DNA of 64,000 bases from Pontibacter beigongshangensis (GCF_014332515.1 NZ_VFSD01000027.1:1-64000); one strand, 5' to 3'; counted from the stretch's first letter, positions 8,189 to 17,517 are shown. The notes: a model not told the origin generated them from the sequence alone. Translations and numbers: made by a program.

Positions 8189-9832
8189 TTATAATTTAAT
8201 GGCCTTTACCGTATTAATGACCTGGTATTGCGGATCGTAATGATCGAGTTCTTTCTGAGAGATTTCAGTGCGCCCCATGCCGTACAAAAATGCCGACGCT
8301 ACCAGCACATTGCCAAAAGATCCCACTTCTGCCTTTCCTCCCGGAAAAGTCTCTGCCATTAGCAAGCGAAGCACTTTGTCTGTAAAAGACCAATACCAGG
8401 TAGCCCCCCATTCATCTTTAGCGATAGAAGTAATATAAGGCACAGTAAGCAAAAGTGCACCTCCTGGTTTCAAAATGCGGTGGCAGGTGGCTAAAGCACC
8501 TTTAAAGTCGTAAATCAGATGCAGTGTCTGGGTGAGTATGATACAATCAAAAGTATTATCAGGAATTTGAGGAGCATTACTTATATCCCCAATTAAGGTG
8601 GCCTGAGGATTTTCATCATTCACATGAAAAATATCACTCTTAGAGACCTTTCCTCCACCAAACTTCATGGTATATTCATTATCACCTATTTCGAGAACCC
8701 TACCTTTTATACAAGTGGCTTCGCCCTGCAAGAAATTCTCGATGTAGTAGCGGTCTATAGCCCCTCCCCTATCATAGCCAAAATCTCTGCTGAAAGGGGT
8801 CAGGCGGTCAAAGTCTCTTGGGGTTACGCTCCCAACTTTCGGTGTATATTTCTTAGTAAGCCCCATCCTGTGCAACCATTTTAAACCAAAGTTGGGAGCA
8901 TTCTTTTTAATGATAGATTTAATCATTTTTAATTTAAAAAACAAAGATGGCTTATAGCGAAAAAATTGCAAAAAGGCATTAAATGAGAGGGGTTCTTTGC
9001 CATTTGCTATCTTTTTATATAGCTCTCTGCAATAATATTCCTTCCATATTTGCTTCCCCTTCACTAAGGCATGACGTTCAGATACTAATACAAGTTGGTC
9101 CTGCTGTCTATCGAGCACTAAAAGAACAGAGGCAAGCATTCTGGGTATATTTCCCGACATATTAGTATCGTGCAACCTGTAAGCAGCAATTTTTTGAACA
9201 TGGTGCTTAACTGGGTGTTTTCTAGCAATTTTCAGGTAGAGGTCATAGTCTTCACAACTCCGCAACCCAACATCAAACTCAACCTCTTGGAATACCCACC
9301 TGCGGTACATGACGGCAGCATGCATACCTATATAATTGCCTTGCAGCAATTGTTCAAAATGGTTAGCATGTATATCCCACTTTTCCTCTTTGATCAAACC
9401 AGCCCCCACATAAACTTTAACATGCGCACCAGAGACAAAGGCTAGTTGCTTATCTTTTAACAGGTAAGTTGCATTAATTTCTATTGCTTTTGGCAGCAAC
9501 CAATCATCTGCATCCAGAAAAACAAAGAACTCTCCTTTAGCGTGCTTTACCCCCAGGTTCCTGGCAGCAGAAAGGCCCTGGTTTTCCTGATACACGTAGG
9601 TTACACCATCCAGATTGGCAGCTACTACCCGTGTATTATCAATTGAACCATCATCTACCACAATTATTTCGATGTTTGGATACTGTTGTTGCCAGATGCT
9701 GTTGATGGCATACCTTAAGTATTTACCATGATTATAACATGGTACTATTACAGAAACCAAAGGCAAATCAACTGGTTGCTGCTGCTTGTTGAGCTGTTTA
9801 TCGTCAAGTGTAGGTTCTATGGATTGTAGCAT
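8189..9832 (-). CDS. bifunctional family 2 glycosyltransferase / class I methyltransferase fusion
   Basis: Two domains in one 547-residue chain. Residues about 24-260 are GT2: LVSVIVPCYNHGKYL, IIVVDDGSIDNT and FFVFLDADDWLLPKA. From about residue 370 a class I SAM-dependent methyltransferase follows, with GRVLEIGDNEYT as the SAM-binding glycine loop, DNTFDCIILTQTLHLI as motif IV and HRILKPGGALLLTVPYI as the post-I region. The likely role is sugar addition followed by methylation, possibly a capping step that stops chain growth and signals export, as methyl caps do in Wzt-dependent O-antigens. That role is inference. The gene sits 4 bp before the deacetylase gene. Confidence 0.87.
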   Translation of the reverse strand: MLQSIEPTLDDKQLNKQQQPVDLPLVSVIVPCYNHGKYLRYAINSIWQQQYPNIEIIVVDDGSIDNTRVVAANLDGVTYVYQENQGLSAARNLGVKHAKGEFFVFLDADDWLLPKAIEINATYLLKDKQLAFVSGAHVKVYVGAGLIKEEKWDIHANHFEQLLQGNYIGMHAAVMYRRWVFQEVEFDVGLRSCEDYDLYLKIARKHPVKHHVQKIAAYRLHDTNMSGNIPRMLASVLLVLDRQQDQLVLVSERHALVKGKQIWKEYYCRELYKKIANGKEPLSFNAFLQFFRYKPSLFFKLKMIKSIIKKNAPNFGLKWLHRMGLTKKYTPKVGSVTPRDFDRLTPFSRDFGYDRGGAIDRYYIENFLQGEATCIKGRVLEIGDNEYTMKFGGGKVSKSDIFHVNDENPQATLIGDISNAPQIPDNTFDCIILTQTLHLIYDFKGALATCHRILKPGGALLLTVPYITSIAKDEWGATWYWSFTDKVLRLLMAETFPGGKAEVGSFGNVLVASAFLYGMGRTEISQKELDHYDPQYQVINTVKAIKL

Positions 9833-9846
9833 ATTGCTCGTATTAA

Positions 9847-11151
9847 TTATGCCAGGTTGAGCTTTTTACTTTTCTGGCTATTCCTATACCCAACCACGGA
9901 TGACTTCTTATTATTTCTGAGGTAAAATAAGTACCCAGATAAAATTCCCTTTATCTCTGCCCACAGCGTACGGTTGCGGGACCTATACCTTGGGAACCCT
10001 CTGATAATAAGCTGGCAATAATGCTTTGGCAAATAGCGGAACAACCTTTTTTTATAATTAGCCTCCTTCAATTGCTTTTGCTGTAACAAAGCAGCAGTGG
10101 TAAAGCCCCTCATATAAAAGAAAATTTGCTTCCTTAAGTTCTTTAATTCGTTCCTATGTTCATGAAACACCACAGCTCTCGGGTTGTAGTGAATCTTATA
10201 CCCATTGGCCAGAATTCTATACCACATCTCAGAATCCCCGTTACAACCAGCGGCCCCTACATCCAGAATTTCATCGAATTTTCCGACCTCTTCAAACACA
10301 GCTTTTCGGAAAGCCATGTTGGCGCCTGCGCCAATTCGCCAGACAGGCGGGCCATGATGAAGATGTTTGTTAAAAAACGATGAGCCGTAAACGACATCGG
10401 TATACCCTCTGTTAAAACTCCAGAATTTTTCGAAAATATACTGCGCCTCTGTTTCTAGTTCCGATGCTATCACCAGGCCAGTCATAGCTGCGGTCTCAGG
10501 GTCATCAAAGGTTTTCCAGACATGGTACACCCATAGTGGGTCCACCTGCACATCATCGTCTACAAAAGCTACAATTGGAAAACTTGCCGCATCAACACCC
10601 GTATTCCGGGCAATGTCGAGTCCTATGCGTGGCTCCCTTACGTATGTTACCGTACTAAATTGACCAGTAACTTCCTGCGTGTCATCATCTATAGGCGCAT
10701 TATCAATAACGATGATCTCAGAGGGCAGACAGGTTAACTTCTGCAACATAAGAAGGCATTGGTGCAGTTGCCTCGCCCGGTTGCGGGTACAGATCACTAC
10801 GGACACCGGAACCCGGGCAGGAACAGCAACAGCTGTATATTCCTTAAAAACCTGCTCCATAAAAGTTCTCCAGGCCGGGAAGTCTTGCATCTGCAGATAC
10901 AACTGCCAGGTCTCTGATCCACCTTTTTCTGATTGGTAAAACTCCAAGCAGGGCTTTAATGCTTCTACTACTCTCCTAAAATAGTGCTCCTCCACCATTA
11001 TTTCTTCCAGTTCCACAAACAAATGCCCTAAAGCCATTGACCGCCACCAAAACACCAGGTAGTACCGCTTATCTTTAAAGTCAAGCGCAGGAAATGCAAT
11101 TGTCTCATGCAGTTGTAGATGGATGATCTGATATGGAAGATGCTTCTTCAT
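9847..11151 (-). CDS. family 2 glycosyltransferase with N-terminal extension
   Basis: The GT2 core begins only at about residue 115 (VPVSVVICTRNRARQL), followed by EIIVIDNAPIDDD and VAFVDDDVQVDPLW, the catalytic DxD. A GAGANMAFRKAVF block and a GCNGDSEMWYRIL acidic motif follow. The first 110 residues are not GT2-like; they contain EEIMVEEHYFRRVVEALKP and may be an accessory domain that I cannot name. The C-terminus is strongly basic. It is the first glycosyltransferase after the exporter ATPase (20-bp gap), so it may act early in chain assembly; that order is a guess. Confidence 0.88.
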   Translation of the reverse strand: MKKHLPYQIIHLQLHETIAFPALDFKDKRYYLVFWWRSMALGHLFVELEEIMVEEHYFRRVVEALKPCLEFYQSEKGGSETWQLYLQMQDFPAWRTFMEQVFKEYTAVAVPARVPVSVVICTRNRARQLHQCLLMLQKLTCLPSEIIVIDNAPIDDDTQEVTGQFSTVTYVREPRIGLDIARNTGVDAASFPIVAFVDDDVQVDPLWVYHVWKTFDDPETAAMTGLVIASELETEAQYIFEKFWSFNRGYTDVVYGSSFFNKHLHHGPPVWRIGAGANMAFRKAVFEEVGKFDEILDVGAAGCNGDSEMWYRILANGYKIHYNPRAVVFHEHRNELKNLRKQIFFYMRGFTTAALLQQKQLKEANYKKRLFRYLPKHYCQLIIRGFPRYRSRNRTLWAEIKGILSGYLFYLRNNKKSSVVGYRNSQKSKKLNLA

Positions 11152-11171
11152 GAACTATATTTTTTGTTCTG

Positions 11172-12449
11172 CTAAACCAGCTCCATTTCAGCCTGCACCA
11201 ACCTAAACGGCAATTGCGGTCTTACAGCACCCCACCATTTGCCAAACCACTGAATGTCTCCTCTGTAATCTTCTAACTCAAAAGACAGGCATTCTTCTAG
11301 TTTACATAACTCTGTGGTCGTATCCTTTACCACATACAAGGATATGTAATAAGATCCGTCGTTCAGGAAATTTCCAGGAATGTCACATTCTCCTTCTATA
11401 AGGCCCTTCTGTGACAAAACTGTGGGAGAAGGAGCATCGAAAATGCAATCGCCGCTATAGGAGAACAATAATAAGTTAGTGCTTATTTTAACTTCATCCT
11501 GCATGTTCCAGAACTGAAACCTGATTTTTAAAGAGGTCCGAATATCTAATGGCGCATTCGGGTACTCTAATTGAGGGATTAGTTCTATTTTCTTAAATCG
11601 GATCAAATTATTACCGGGCCCTGTCTCCGGGCTGGTCCACTCCTGAACCAGTTTATTTTTTTGAATCTGGGTAATATATTTGTTAACTACAGCAGACACC
11701 TCTCCAATATCCTGTATCCTACCCTTATTTAACCACAGCGCCTTGCTGCACAGGTTGTTGACTGCCTGCATGGAGTGGCTCACAAACAACACGGTTCTGC
11801 CATCGCTGTGCGACACCTCCCGCATCTTGCCCAGGCATTTTTTCTGAAAATCAGCATCCCCAACGGCCAGCACTTCATCTACAATAAGGATGTCAGGCTC
11901 CAGGTGTGCAGCCACGGCAAACGCCAGGCGCACGTACATGCCGGAAGAATAGCGCTTTACTGGTGTATCGATAAACTGTTCGATGCCGGAGAAAGCCACA
12001 ATTTCATCGAACTTGCTCCTGATCTCCTGCCTGGTCATGCCCAGGATGTAGCCACTGATGTAGATATTCTCCCGACCCGTAAGCTCCTGGTGAAAACCTG
12101 TGCCAACCTCCAGCAGACTGCTTACTTTGCCATTCCCCCTCACGGTGCCATGGGTAGGGCGCACAATGCGTGAAATAATCTTGAGAAGCGTGGACTTGCC
12201 CGACCCGTTGCTGCCTATGATCCCGAGCGCTTCGCCGTGCTTCACTTCAAAATTTATATCGCGCAGCGCCCACAAAAACTGGGTGCTTTCTTTCTGGTCA
12301 TTTTCATCCAGATCAAAGAAGGGGTCCTTCTTCTTTAAGACGGCAGCATTCCACCACCGCTGCATATCCTGCCGCAAGGAACCAGTACCGATGGTCCCTA
12401 ATTTATAGAGCTTCGACAGCCCCTCAACCGTTATGATGGTATCAGTCAT
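11172..12449 (-). CDS. ABC transporter ATP-binding protein for polysaccharide export (Wzt/TagH-like)
   Basis: Powers export of a lipid-linked polysaccharide across the inner membrane together with the permease encoded just upstream. Walker A is GSNGSGKSTLL near residue 83, the ABC signature is RYSSGMYVRLAFAVA near 165 and Walker B is ILIVDEVLAVGDADF. The ATPase part ends near residue 245. The remaining 180 residues are beta-rich and match the layout of Wzt carbohydrate-binding C-terminal domains, which recognise a terminal cap in known systems. The N-terminus has an extra 40-residue insertion (WWNAAVLKKKDPFF) typical of O-antigen-type ATPases. The gap to the permease gene is 11 bp. Confidence 0.92.
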   Translation of the reverse strand: MTDTIITVEGLSKLYKLGTIGTGSLRQDMQRWWNAAVLKKKDPFFDLDENDQKESTQFLWALRDINFEVKHGEALGIIGSNGSGKSTLLKIISRIVRPTHGTVRGNGKVSSLLEVGTGFHQELTGRENIYISGYILGMTRQEIRSKFDEIVAFSGIEQFIDTPVKRYSSGMYVRLAFAVAAHLEPDILIVDEVLAVGDADFQKKCLGKMREVSHSDGRTVLFVSHSMQAVNNLCSKALWLNKGRIQDIGEVSAVVNKYITQIQKNKLVQEWTSPETGPGNNLIRFKKIELIPQLEYPNAPLDIRTSLKIRFQFWNMQDEVKISTNLLLFSYSGDCIFDAPSPTVLSQKGLIEGECDIPGNFLNDGSYYISLYVVKDTTTELCKLEECLSFELEDYRGDIQWFGKWWGAVRPQLPFRLVQAEMELV

Positions 12450-12460
12450 TCCTGTGCCTC

Positions 12461-13369
12461 TTATACAATGTCAATTAATTTATCACCTTGCTTGTTAAAC
12501 AGCAGGGTGGAACCCAGCAGGGCCAGCGCCGCAAAGCTAACGCTGTAAATAAGCCCGTACCCTGTTACATGTCCTTCGCCAAGTAGGGTAAAGCGAAACA
12601 ACTCGAACAAGGGTGTCAGCGGATTTAACTCCACCATCCAGCGCACATTTTCCGGCACAGTGCTTACAGGATATATCACAGGCGTAACAAACATAAACAG
12701 CCGTACCCCCAGACTCACCACATTCATCAGGTCGCGGTATTTGGCTGTAACCACAGAAAAGAAAAGACCGAGCGACAAGCCGATAACCCCAACCAGAAAG
12801 ATGATGACAGGTACGGCAAACATCCCAAACGAAAACAGCAGCCCCGAGTCCAGAAACAACCAGTAGTACACCATGAGCAGCACCAACAGCACTAACTGCA
12901 TCAGAAAACGCAGAAAATGCGTGCTGATAACGGAGAGCGGCATTACGATGCGCGGAAAATACACTTTGCTGAAAATATGCGCGTTCTCTTTAAAGGTGAA
13001 GGAGGTTCCGGTAAAACTATCGTTAAAGAAATTCCAGAGCACAATACCCGAAAAGTAAAACAAGACGGGAGGTATGCTTCCGGTACCGATACCGACCATT
13101 TTCCCGAACACGATCACATAGGTTACAAGCGTCATTATGGGCTGTATCAATATCCAGATCGGGCCAAGCACAGTCTGTTGGTAGTTCAGGAGGAAATCCC
13201 GTCTTACCAGGCTCCTTAACAGGTGTCTGTAACCCCACAATTCCTTTAAATTCCATCCCCAATAACTGGTCTTGCCACTTATTTCCCACTTATTTTCCGA
13301 TACTGCTGACATATATGAAATAACTACCTTAATTTTTTTACTCACCGCAAAGTTTCCCGTCTCTGCCAT
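12461..13369 (-). CDS. ABC-2 type polysaccharide export permease (Wzm/TagG-like)
   Basis: Membrane half of the glycan exporter. After a polar N-terminus come about six hydrophobic spans, beginning at residues 63-85 (TVLGPIWILIQPIMT) and ending at about 275-292 (SVSFAALALLGSTLLF). The YRHLLRSLVRRDFLLNYQQTVLG segment is the usual amphipathic entry of ABC-2 O-antigen permeases. It is the first gene of the operon. The start is uncertain: Met1 gives 302 residues, but Met20 (13312) would also leave the family core intact. No ribosome-binding site decides between them. Confidence 0.9.
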   Translation of the reverse strand: MAETGNFAVSKKIKVVISYMSAVSENKWEISGKTSYWGWNLKELWGYRHLLRSLVRRDFLLNYQQTVLGPIWILIQPIMTLVTYVIVFGKMVGIGTGSIPPVLFYFSGIVLWNFFNDSFTGTSFTFKENAHIFSKVYFPRIVMPLSVISTHFLRFLMQLVLLVLLMVYYWLFLDSGLLFSFGMFAVPVIIFLVGVIGLSLGLFFSVVTAKYRDLMNVVSLGVRLFMFVTPVIYPVSTVPENVRWMVELNPLTPLFELFRFTLLGEGHVTGYGLIYSVSFAALALLGSTLLFNKQGDKLIDIV

Positions 13370-13498
13370 CAGCCACCTCCTGCGGCGTCTCCACCAGAAA
13401 AGGGTATGGTCGGAAAAACCTGTTTTGACTTAAGCGCCTTATCAAAGCCTGAAGTTAAACCATATTTTATATAAAAATACTATAACAATATAAAAAAA

Positions 13499-13527
13499 CA
13501 AAAATATATTCTGTAAAAAGCCACAAA
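13499..13527 (-). promoter_or_regulatory. candidate Bacteroidota promoter for the glycan operon
   Basis: On the minus strand there is a TATTTTTG match to the TAnnTTTG -7 box (13499-13506) with a TTTG -33 box 17 bp upstream (13524-13527). It lies about 130 bp before the permease start, in an AT-rich stretch. Transcription would begin near 13492. Consensus match only. Confidence 0.4.
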
Positions 13528-13836
13528 AACAGCCAAACTTTCTCAAAATGACACGTACAAAACCATGCCTGTAATACGCCACCTAGTCAAAATTTTTATT
13601 TAATAAGTAATATTTATTGCTTATAGAAAGAGTACTTCCTAACCTCATTACTTGCTTACTCATAATCAGTGAGTTATGGCATAAAACTCTGAAGTACTTT
13701 GAAAATTATCTCCGATTCCTGAAATGGAATTGGAGGAGAATGCAGAAAAATCGGCGATTAATTCTCATTTTGAACCTATCAATCCCAAATTGGCACTTTT
13801 GCATAGCAAGAATTGAACGCAGCAGGAATAAAATAT

Positions 13837-13885
13837 GAATGCGGCAGTTGCCCTTAGGAAATCATCCCGGGCAACTGCCGCATTC
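13837..13885. terminator. bidirectional terminator-like hairpin
   Basis: A perfect 17-bp stem (GAATGCGGCAGTTGCCC, 13837-13853, with its complement at 13869-13885) around a 15-nt loop. It lies about 80 bp downstream of the minus-strand ATP-grasp gene and upstream of the glycan operon promoter, so it probably insulates the two. T-runs on either side are weak. The rest of 13370-13966 is AT-rich with no convincing gene. Confidence 0.6.
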
Positions 13886-13966
13886 ATTAATTTGATGTTA
13901 TTTAAAGCTGCCTATTAGTATAGCCGCCCGATGGCTCAGGCAAGCCGGAAAAGCAGGGAACTGCAT

Positions 13967-15154
13967 CTACTCCCCCACCAAGTGGGGCACAAACTGCGAT
14001 AAATTAGTAATAATACCTTTCTCACGGCGAAAACCAATGGCACAGCCTTCGCCAGCCCAGAACACGCCCGCCTGGTACTGGTTGCCATTGGTATCCTGTG
14101 GCAGGTCGCACCAGCGCTGGTACACCTGCTGCTGGTTCCCGTATTCACCTGCGGTTTTGGTGACACGGCCATGATCTACTATTTCCAAGCTTTGCCCTTC
14201 ACGGCCAAAATAAGGTTTGCGAATGTACTTCCCGGTCAGCGGCTCCAGGTCTGCCTCGAGCAGAAGCGGGTGGTAGAGATACGCTTTCCAGAGCCAGGCC
14301 AGCATGCCTTTGCTCTGAAACAGCAGGGTGTAAGCCGGGTTTGCAATAAGTACAGTTCTGGTGCGCGACAGTTGGGTAAGGCTTTCGAGCAGTTCGGGCT
14401 CTTCCCAGGCGATCTGCTCCCAGGGCAGGAGTTTGAACAGGAACGGAAACTGCTGCCATTGCTCTGCCCCCACCTGCGCCCAAACGCCTTTGTCTACCCC
14501 CTCGGTGGAGACAGACACATTCTCTATCGGGCAGAGATGGGCATCAAAGCCGGCTTCTGTGGCTGCCTGCGCCAGCACGGCGCAGTTTGCTTCGTCTTCT
14601 GCACTCTGGCCCAGGTAAGTCAGCAGCAGGGCTGGGGGCAGGTCGTTGTTAAGCATGCGCCAAGACTTAAACTGCTCTACCAGCGCCTCGTATAGCCCGG
14701 AATATTGCTGGGCATCGTTTTTGCCTGCAGCCGCCAGGCTGGCCCACTGCACTACGGCTGTTTCAGGGATGGAGGTGGCAGTGTCCGCGTTAAATTCCAG
14801 CAGCTTTGGCCCCTCCGGCGTCTGCACCAGGTCGAACCTGCCGTACAGGTGCCAGTTCCTGTCGTCGTTCCAAGACTGGCGCACCAGCCTCCAGAGGTTT
14901 TCAGGTATGCCGAGCACTTTCAGAAATGCATCAGGCAGGTCGTCGGGAATTGCCTCTGTCATCATGTTATACAGGCTGTTGGCGGCCTCCAACAGGTAGT
15001 CGGCTTCAGCCTCGGCAACCACCACCGCCTCGCCAGGCACATAGTTGGCACAGCCGTCTTCTACGCACCACTCCCAACCCAGGCCACGCACAGCCTTATC
15101 CACATCACCCTGGTGAGACTCCAGCCGGATGCTCATCCTGTTGCTATTAAGCAT
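13967..15154 (-). CDS. glutathionylspermidine synthase-like ATP-grasp protein (YgiC-like)
   Basis: Belongs to the glutathionylspermidine synthase C-terminal-domain family, ATP-grasp ligases that form an amide bond with ATP. Recognisable pieces are WHLYGRFDLVQTPEGPKLLEFNADTATSI (read in part: NADTATSIPE carries catalytic acidic residues), the PAYTLLFQSKGMLAWLW stretch and YIRKPYFGREGQSLEI near the C-terminus. At 395 residues it lacks the amidase half of bifunctional Gsp, like E. coli YgiC, whose substrate is not firmly known. The gene upstream is a YgiB/UPF0323-like lipoprotein, the same pairing as in proteobacteria. True glutathionylspermidine synthesis is unproven. Confidence 0.85.
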   Translation of the reverse strand: MLNSNRMSIRLESHQGDVDKAVRGLGWEWCVEDGCANYVPGEAVVVAEAEADYLLEAANSLYNMMTEAIPDDLPDAFLKVLGIPENLWRLVRQSWNDDRNWHLYGRFDLVQTPEGPKLLEFNADTATSIPETAVVQWASLAAAGKNDAQQYSGLYEALVEQFKSWRMLNNDLPPALLLTYLGQSAEDEANCAVLAQAATEAGFDAHLCPIENVSVSTEGVDKGVWAQVGAEQWQQFPFLFKLLPWEQIAWEEPELLESLTQLSRTRTVLIANPAYTLLFQSKGMLAWLWKAYLYHPLLLEADLEPLTGKYIRKPYFGREGQSLEIVDHGRVTKTAGEYGNQQQVYQRWCDLPQDTNGNQYQAGVFWAGEGCAIGFRREKGIITNLSQFVPHLVGE

Positions 15155-15254
15155 ATTTATATTTTTGGTTACTCAACATTAAGATTCAGGCTGCTGCTGC
15201 TCCGCCAGCCCGGATGGCACCACTCCTTAAGGCTCCGCAGGCAGTAGCAGCAGA

Positions 15255-15286
15255 GCCTCCGGAGGGGCCTTTTCATTAGAATAATC
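15255..15286 (+). repeat. R element copy 4
   Basis: A near-consensus copy: GCCTCCGGAGGGGCC, TTTT, CATTAGAATAATC. It is preceded by GCAGTAGCAGCAGA, the CAG-type 5' module. It sits between the YgiB-like and YgiC-like genes, in a 289-bp spacer with no other feature. Confidence 0.9.
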
Positions 15287-15443
15287 TGACAAAGGCACTA
15301 ACTGATAAGGCTGCCCTGTCTGCCTAAGCACTAGTACTTCCCCTATTTGGTCTTCAGAAAGGTTTCATGCTTGTATAGCTGCCAGAAAGCACATCTGCCA
15401 ACGTTTGTAATTTTGAATTTCTAACTTATATTTTGGAGGAGCA

Positions 15444-15998
15444 CTAAGAGCCTGCACCGCTGCCGCGCCCCTGGAAGTAGCCGCTTCTGCCAGAAGCTGG
15501 CGCACCAGTGCGCTGCTGGTAGGTCTGCACATTCTGACGCCACGCCTCGGTACGGTTCATCACGCCCGGATTGGCATAATATCCTGCCCTGGGGGCCATC
15601 ATGCGGCCGGCCATCATGCCCATACCGCTCCACCAAAGCACACTGCCCAGGCCAAAGCCTCCCGACTGGTAGGTACCCTGGTTGCTGGCCACTTCTTTCA
15701 TACGGTTTTGCAGCTCTAGCCCCTGCAGCGTATCCACCCGTCCGTCCTGGTACTTCAGGATGGCCATGCTATTGTCTGGGCTTGTGGTGCGCTCATCGGT
15801 AATTTTCCATTTGTCCGGGGCCTCCTCCGTAAGTTCGGTTATAATGCCATCCGGCACGGCCACTTCTTCTCCACTGCCCCAGTCGTTGTTACTACTGCTG
15901 GTTTTAGATTCGCAGCTGGTCAGGCCCATGCAGGCGGCGGCGGCTACAATAAAGGCGTTGCGCTTAAAGTCGCCGATGGTTAAATAACGTTTCTTCAT
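15444..15998 (-). CDS. UPF0323/DUF1190-like (YgiB-like) lipoprotein
   Basis: A 184-residue exported lipoprotein. The N-terminus has a hydrophobic signal ending in a GLTSC lipobox (Cys29). The middle is polar, and the C-terminal half is Gly/Met/Arg-rich (SGGFGLGSVLWWSGMGMMAG, then a tail ending GRGSGAGS). This Gly-rich end, and its position next to an ATP-grasp YgiC-like gene, fit the UPF0323/DUF1190 group found beside YgiC homologues in other phyla. Function is unknown; the ATP-grasp enzyme may modify this protein or a shared substrate, but that is inference. Assignment to the family is from remembered pattern, not alignment. Confidence 0.7.
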   Translation of the reverse strand: MKKRYLTIGDFKRNAFIVAAAACMGLTSCESKTSSSNNDWGSGEEVAVPDGIITELTEEAPDKWKITDERTTSPDNSMAILKYQDGRVDTLQGLELQNRMKEVASNQGTYQSGGFGLGSVLWWSGMGMMAGRMMAPRAGYYANPGVMNRTEAWRQNVQTYQQRTGAPASGRSGYFQGRGSGAGS

Positions 15999-16128
15999 TT
16001 TTTTACTGTTTTATCTGAACGAGCCGGCTGTGTTACGAAAAGGCCAGCTTTACTGGTAATACGAAGGATCTGCATATGCCTGCACGTGCTGCGCTGGCGA
16101 CCTTTACTTATAACGTACTACCAGGAGC

Positions 16129-16160
16129 AATTATTCTAATGAAATGGCCCCTCCGGAGGC
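16129..16160 (-). repeat. R element copy 5
   Basis: Reverse copy: AATTATTCTAATGAAATGGC followed by CCCTCCGGAGGC and then TCTGCTGCTGCT. Near-consensus palindrome with a long CTG module. It lies in the 377-bp gap between murI and the YgiB-like lipoprotein, and no gene is visible around it. Confidence 0.9.
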
Positions 16161-16375
16161 TCTGCTGCTGCTTTCACAGCGCTCCGTAAGTTCAGCAATT
16201 TTACATCAGGCAACAATACGTGTACGAATGACTGTTGTTCAGCAGCAAGCCCTCTCCTGAATGGTCTTTCCCAACTAAGCTCAAACAGTTTCTTACTTTA
16301 TTCGCTTTCTGGTTCTAAAATACGCTTTAATCCTGATATTCCTGCTTCCTCAGCAGCAGTTTTCCGGCTTTGGTG

Positions 16376-17179
16376 CTATTCCCATAGCGGAAAGTGCTCC
16401 AGGTGCACCTGCCGTTTAAAGAATATGCGCGTCGATTCTTCGAAGGAGCGTGTAAAGTCCGATACATAGAACTTATGGTCTCCGGCCCGTTGCTCTGCCG
16501 CCAGCCCCTGCTGGTCCAGGAAATTTTTGACGTGGCCGGCCACTATCTGGCTGGCATCCAGCACATCTACCCTGCCTTCGAAATAAAGCTCAATCTGTTT
16601 TTTGATAAGCGGATAATGCGTACAGGCCAGTATAAGCGCCTCGATGCCCTGCAGCTCCGGGTCCGACAGGTAAGCGTTTATCACACTTTCTGAAATGGAG
16701 TCGTTAAAAAAGCCTTCTTCTATCATAGCGGCCAGCAAAGGAGTGGCTACCGATCTCAGCACGACACCTTTGTTGAGCTCGTCCAGTTTGCGCCGATATA
16801 CATCAGAATTAACTGTTTGCTTTGTGCCGATAAGGCCCACCGTGCGGCCAGGGTACTGCTCTCCTACAAAGGCAATAGTGGGCTCTATAACATTGAGCAC
16901 CTTGGCCTTGCTGCCTACGTACTCTTTCACGAGCTCATAAGCGGCGGCTGAAGCAGAGTTGCAGGCGATCAGAATGACTTTACACCGCTGCCTGATCAGC
17001 AGGTCGCAGATCTTTACGGCGTAGGCCTGGATGGCGGCCGTAGACTTATCTCCGTACGGCAGGTGGGCAGTATCGCCAAAATAAACGATCTGCTCCAGGG
17101 GGAGCACTTTGGTAATGGCCTGTGCCACAGTAAGTCCGCCAATGCCACTATCAAAAATCCCGACAGGTTGATCTTTCAT
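16376..17179 (-). CDS. murI: glutamate racemase
   Basis: Converts L- to D-glutamate for peptidoglycan synthesis in the cytoplasm. The catalytic layout is complete: FDSGIGGL at residues 9-16 with Asp10, the first catalytic Cys73 in IACNSAS, and the second, Cys186, in LACTHYPL. Its 267 residues match the usual length. It appears to be transcribed alone; a 338-bp divergent spacer separates it from the RDD-family gene on the other strand. Confidence 0.96.
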   Translation of the reverse strand: MKDQPVGIFDSGIGGLTVAQAITKVLPLEQIVYFGDTAHLPYGDKSTAAIQAYAVKICDLLIRQRCKVILIACNSASAAAYELVKEYVGSKAKVLNVIEPTIAFVGEQYPGRTVGLIGTKQTVNSDVYRRKLDELNKGVVLRSVATPLLAAMIEEGFFNDSISESVINAYLSDPELQGIEALILACTHYPLIKKQIELYFEGRVDVLDASQIVAGHVKNFLDQQGLAAEQRAGDHKFYVSDFTRSFEESTRIFFKRQVHLEHFPLWE

Positions 17180-17517
17180 GTTCTGTTTTGTGAAAAGCGA
17201 AGTTAGGTAAAATCAGATAAACACTCCGTTCACACCTCAATTTTATCTATTAACTAAAAAAAGGAATAATATGAATTTAATTTAAATTAAATGGGGTTTG
17301 AGTTAAATATTACAAATTAACTTCGTATGTTGCAATAAACAAATTAACCGTTGCCACCCCATTCCTTTCCAGCGTTTCCCAGCGGCCTGTAGCACCGGTC
17401 TGCCCGATATATCTTAGAAGAGCAGAGCATTGCAGCAGATTCCTGTGAACAGAGAGGCCCCAGCGTTTATATGAATATGAAGCAGTATTAACTGACCCAG
17501 TACAAACTAAATCTTTT
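17180..17517. other. divergent spacer between murI and the RDD-family gene
   Basis: AT-rich on the murI side, with an ATTTAATTTAAATTAAAT palindrome at 17273-17290. I see no clear TAnnTTTG promoter for either gene. A 109-codon minus-strand reading frame crosses into the RDD gene but has no family resemblance, and I treat it as a shadow. Confidence 0.5.

Noticed and set aside
13617..13838. 73-codon plus-strand frame in the spacer before the glycan operon
   Set aside because: AT-rich, Leu/Ile/Arg-heavy composition as expected by chance; ends in the terminator hairpin area.
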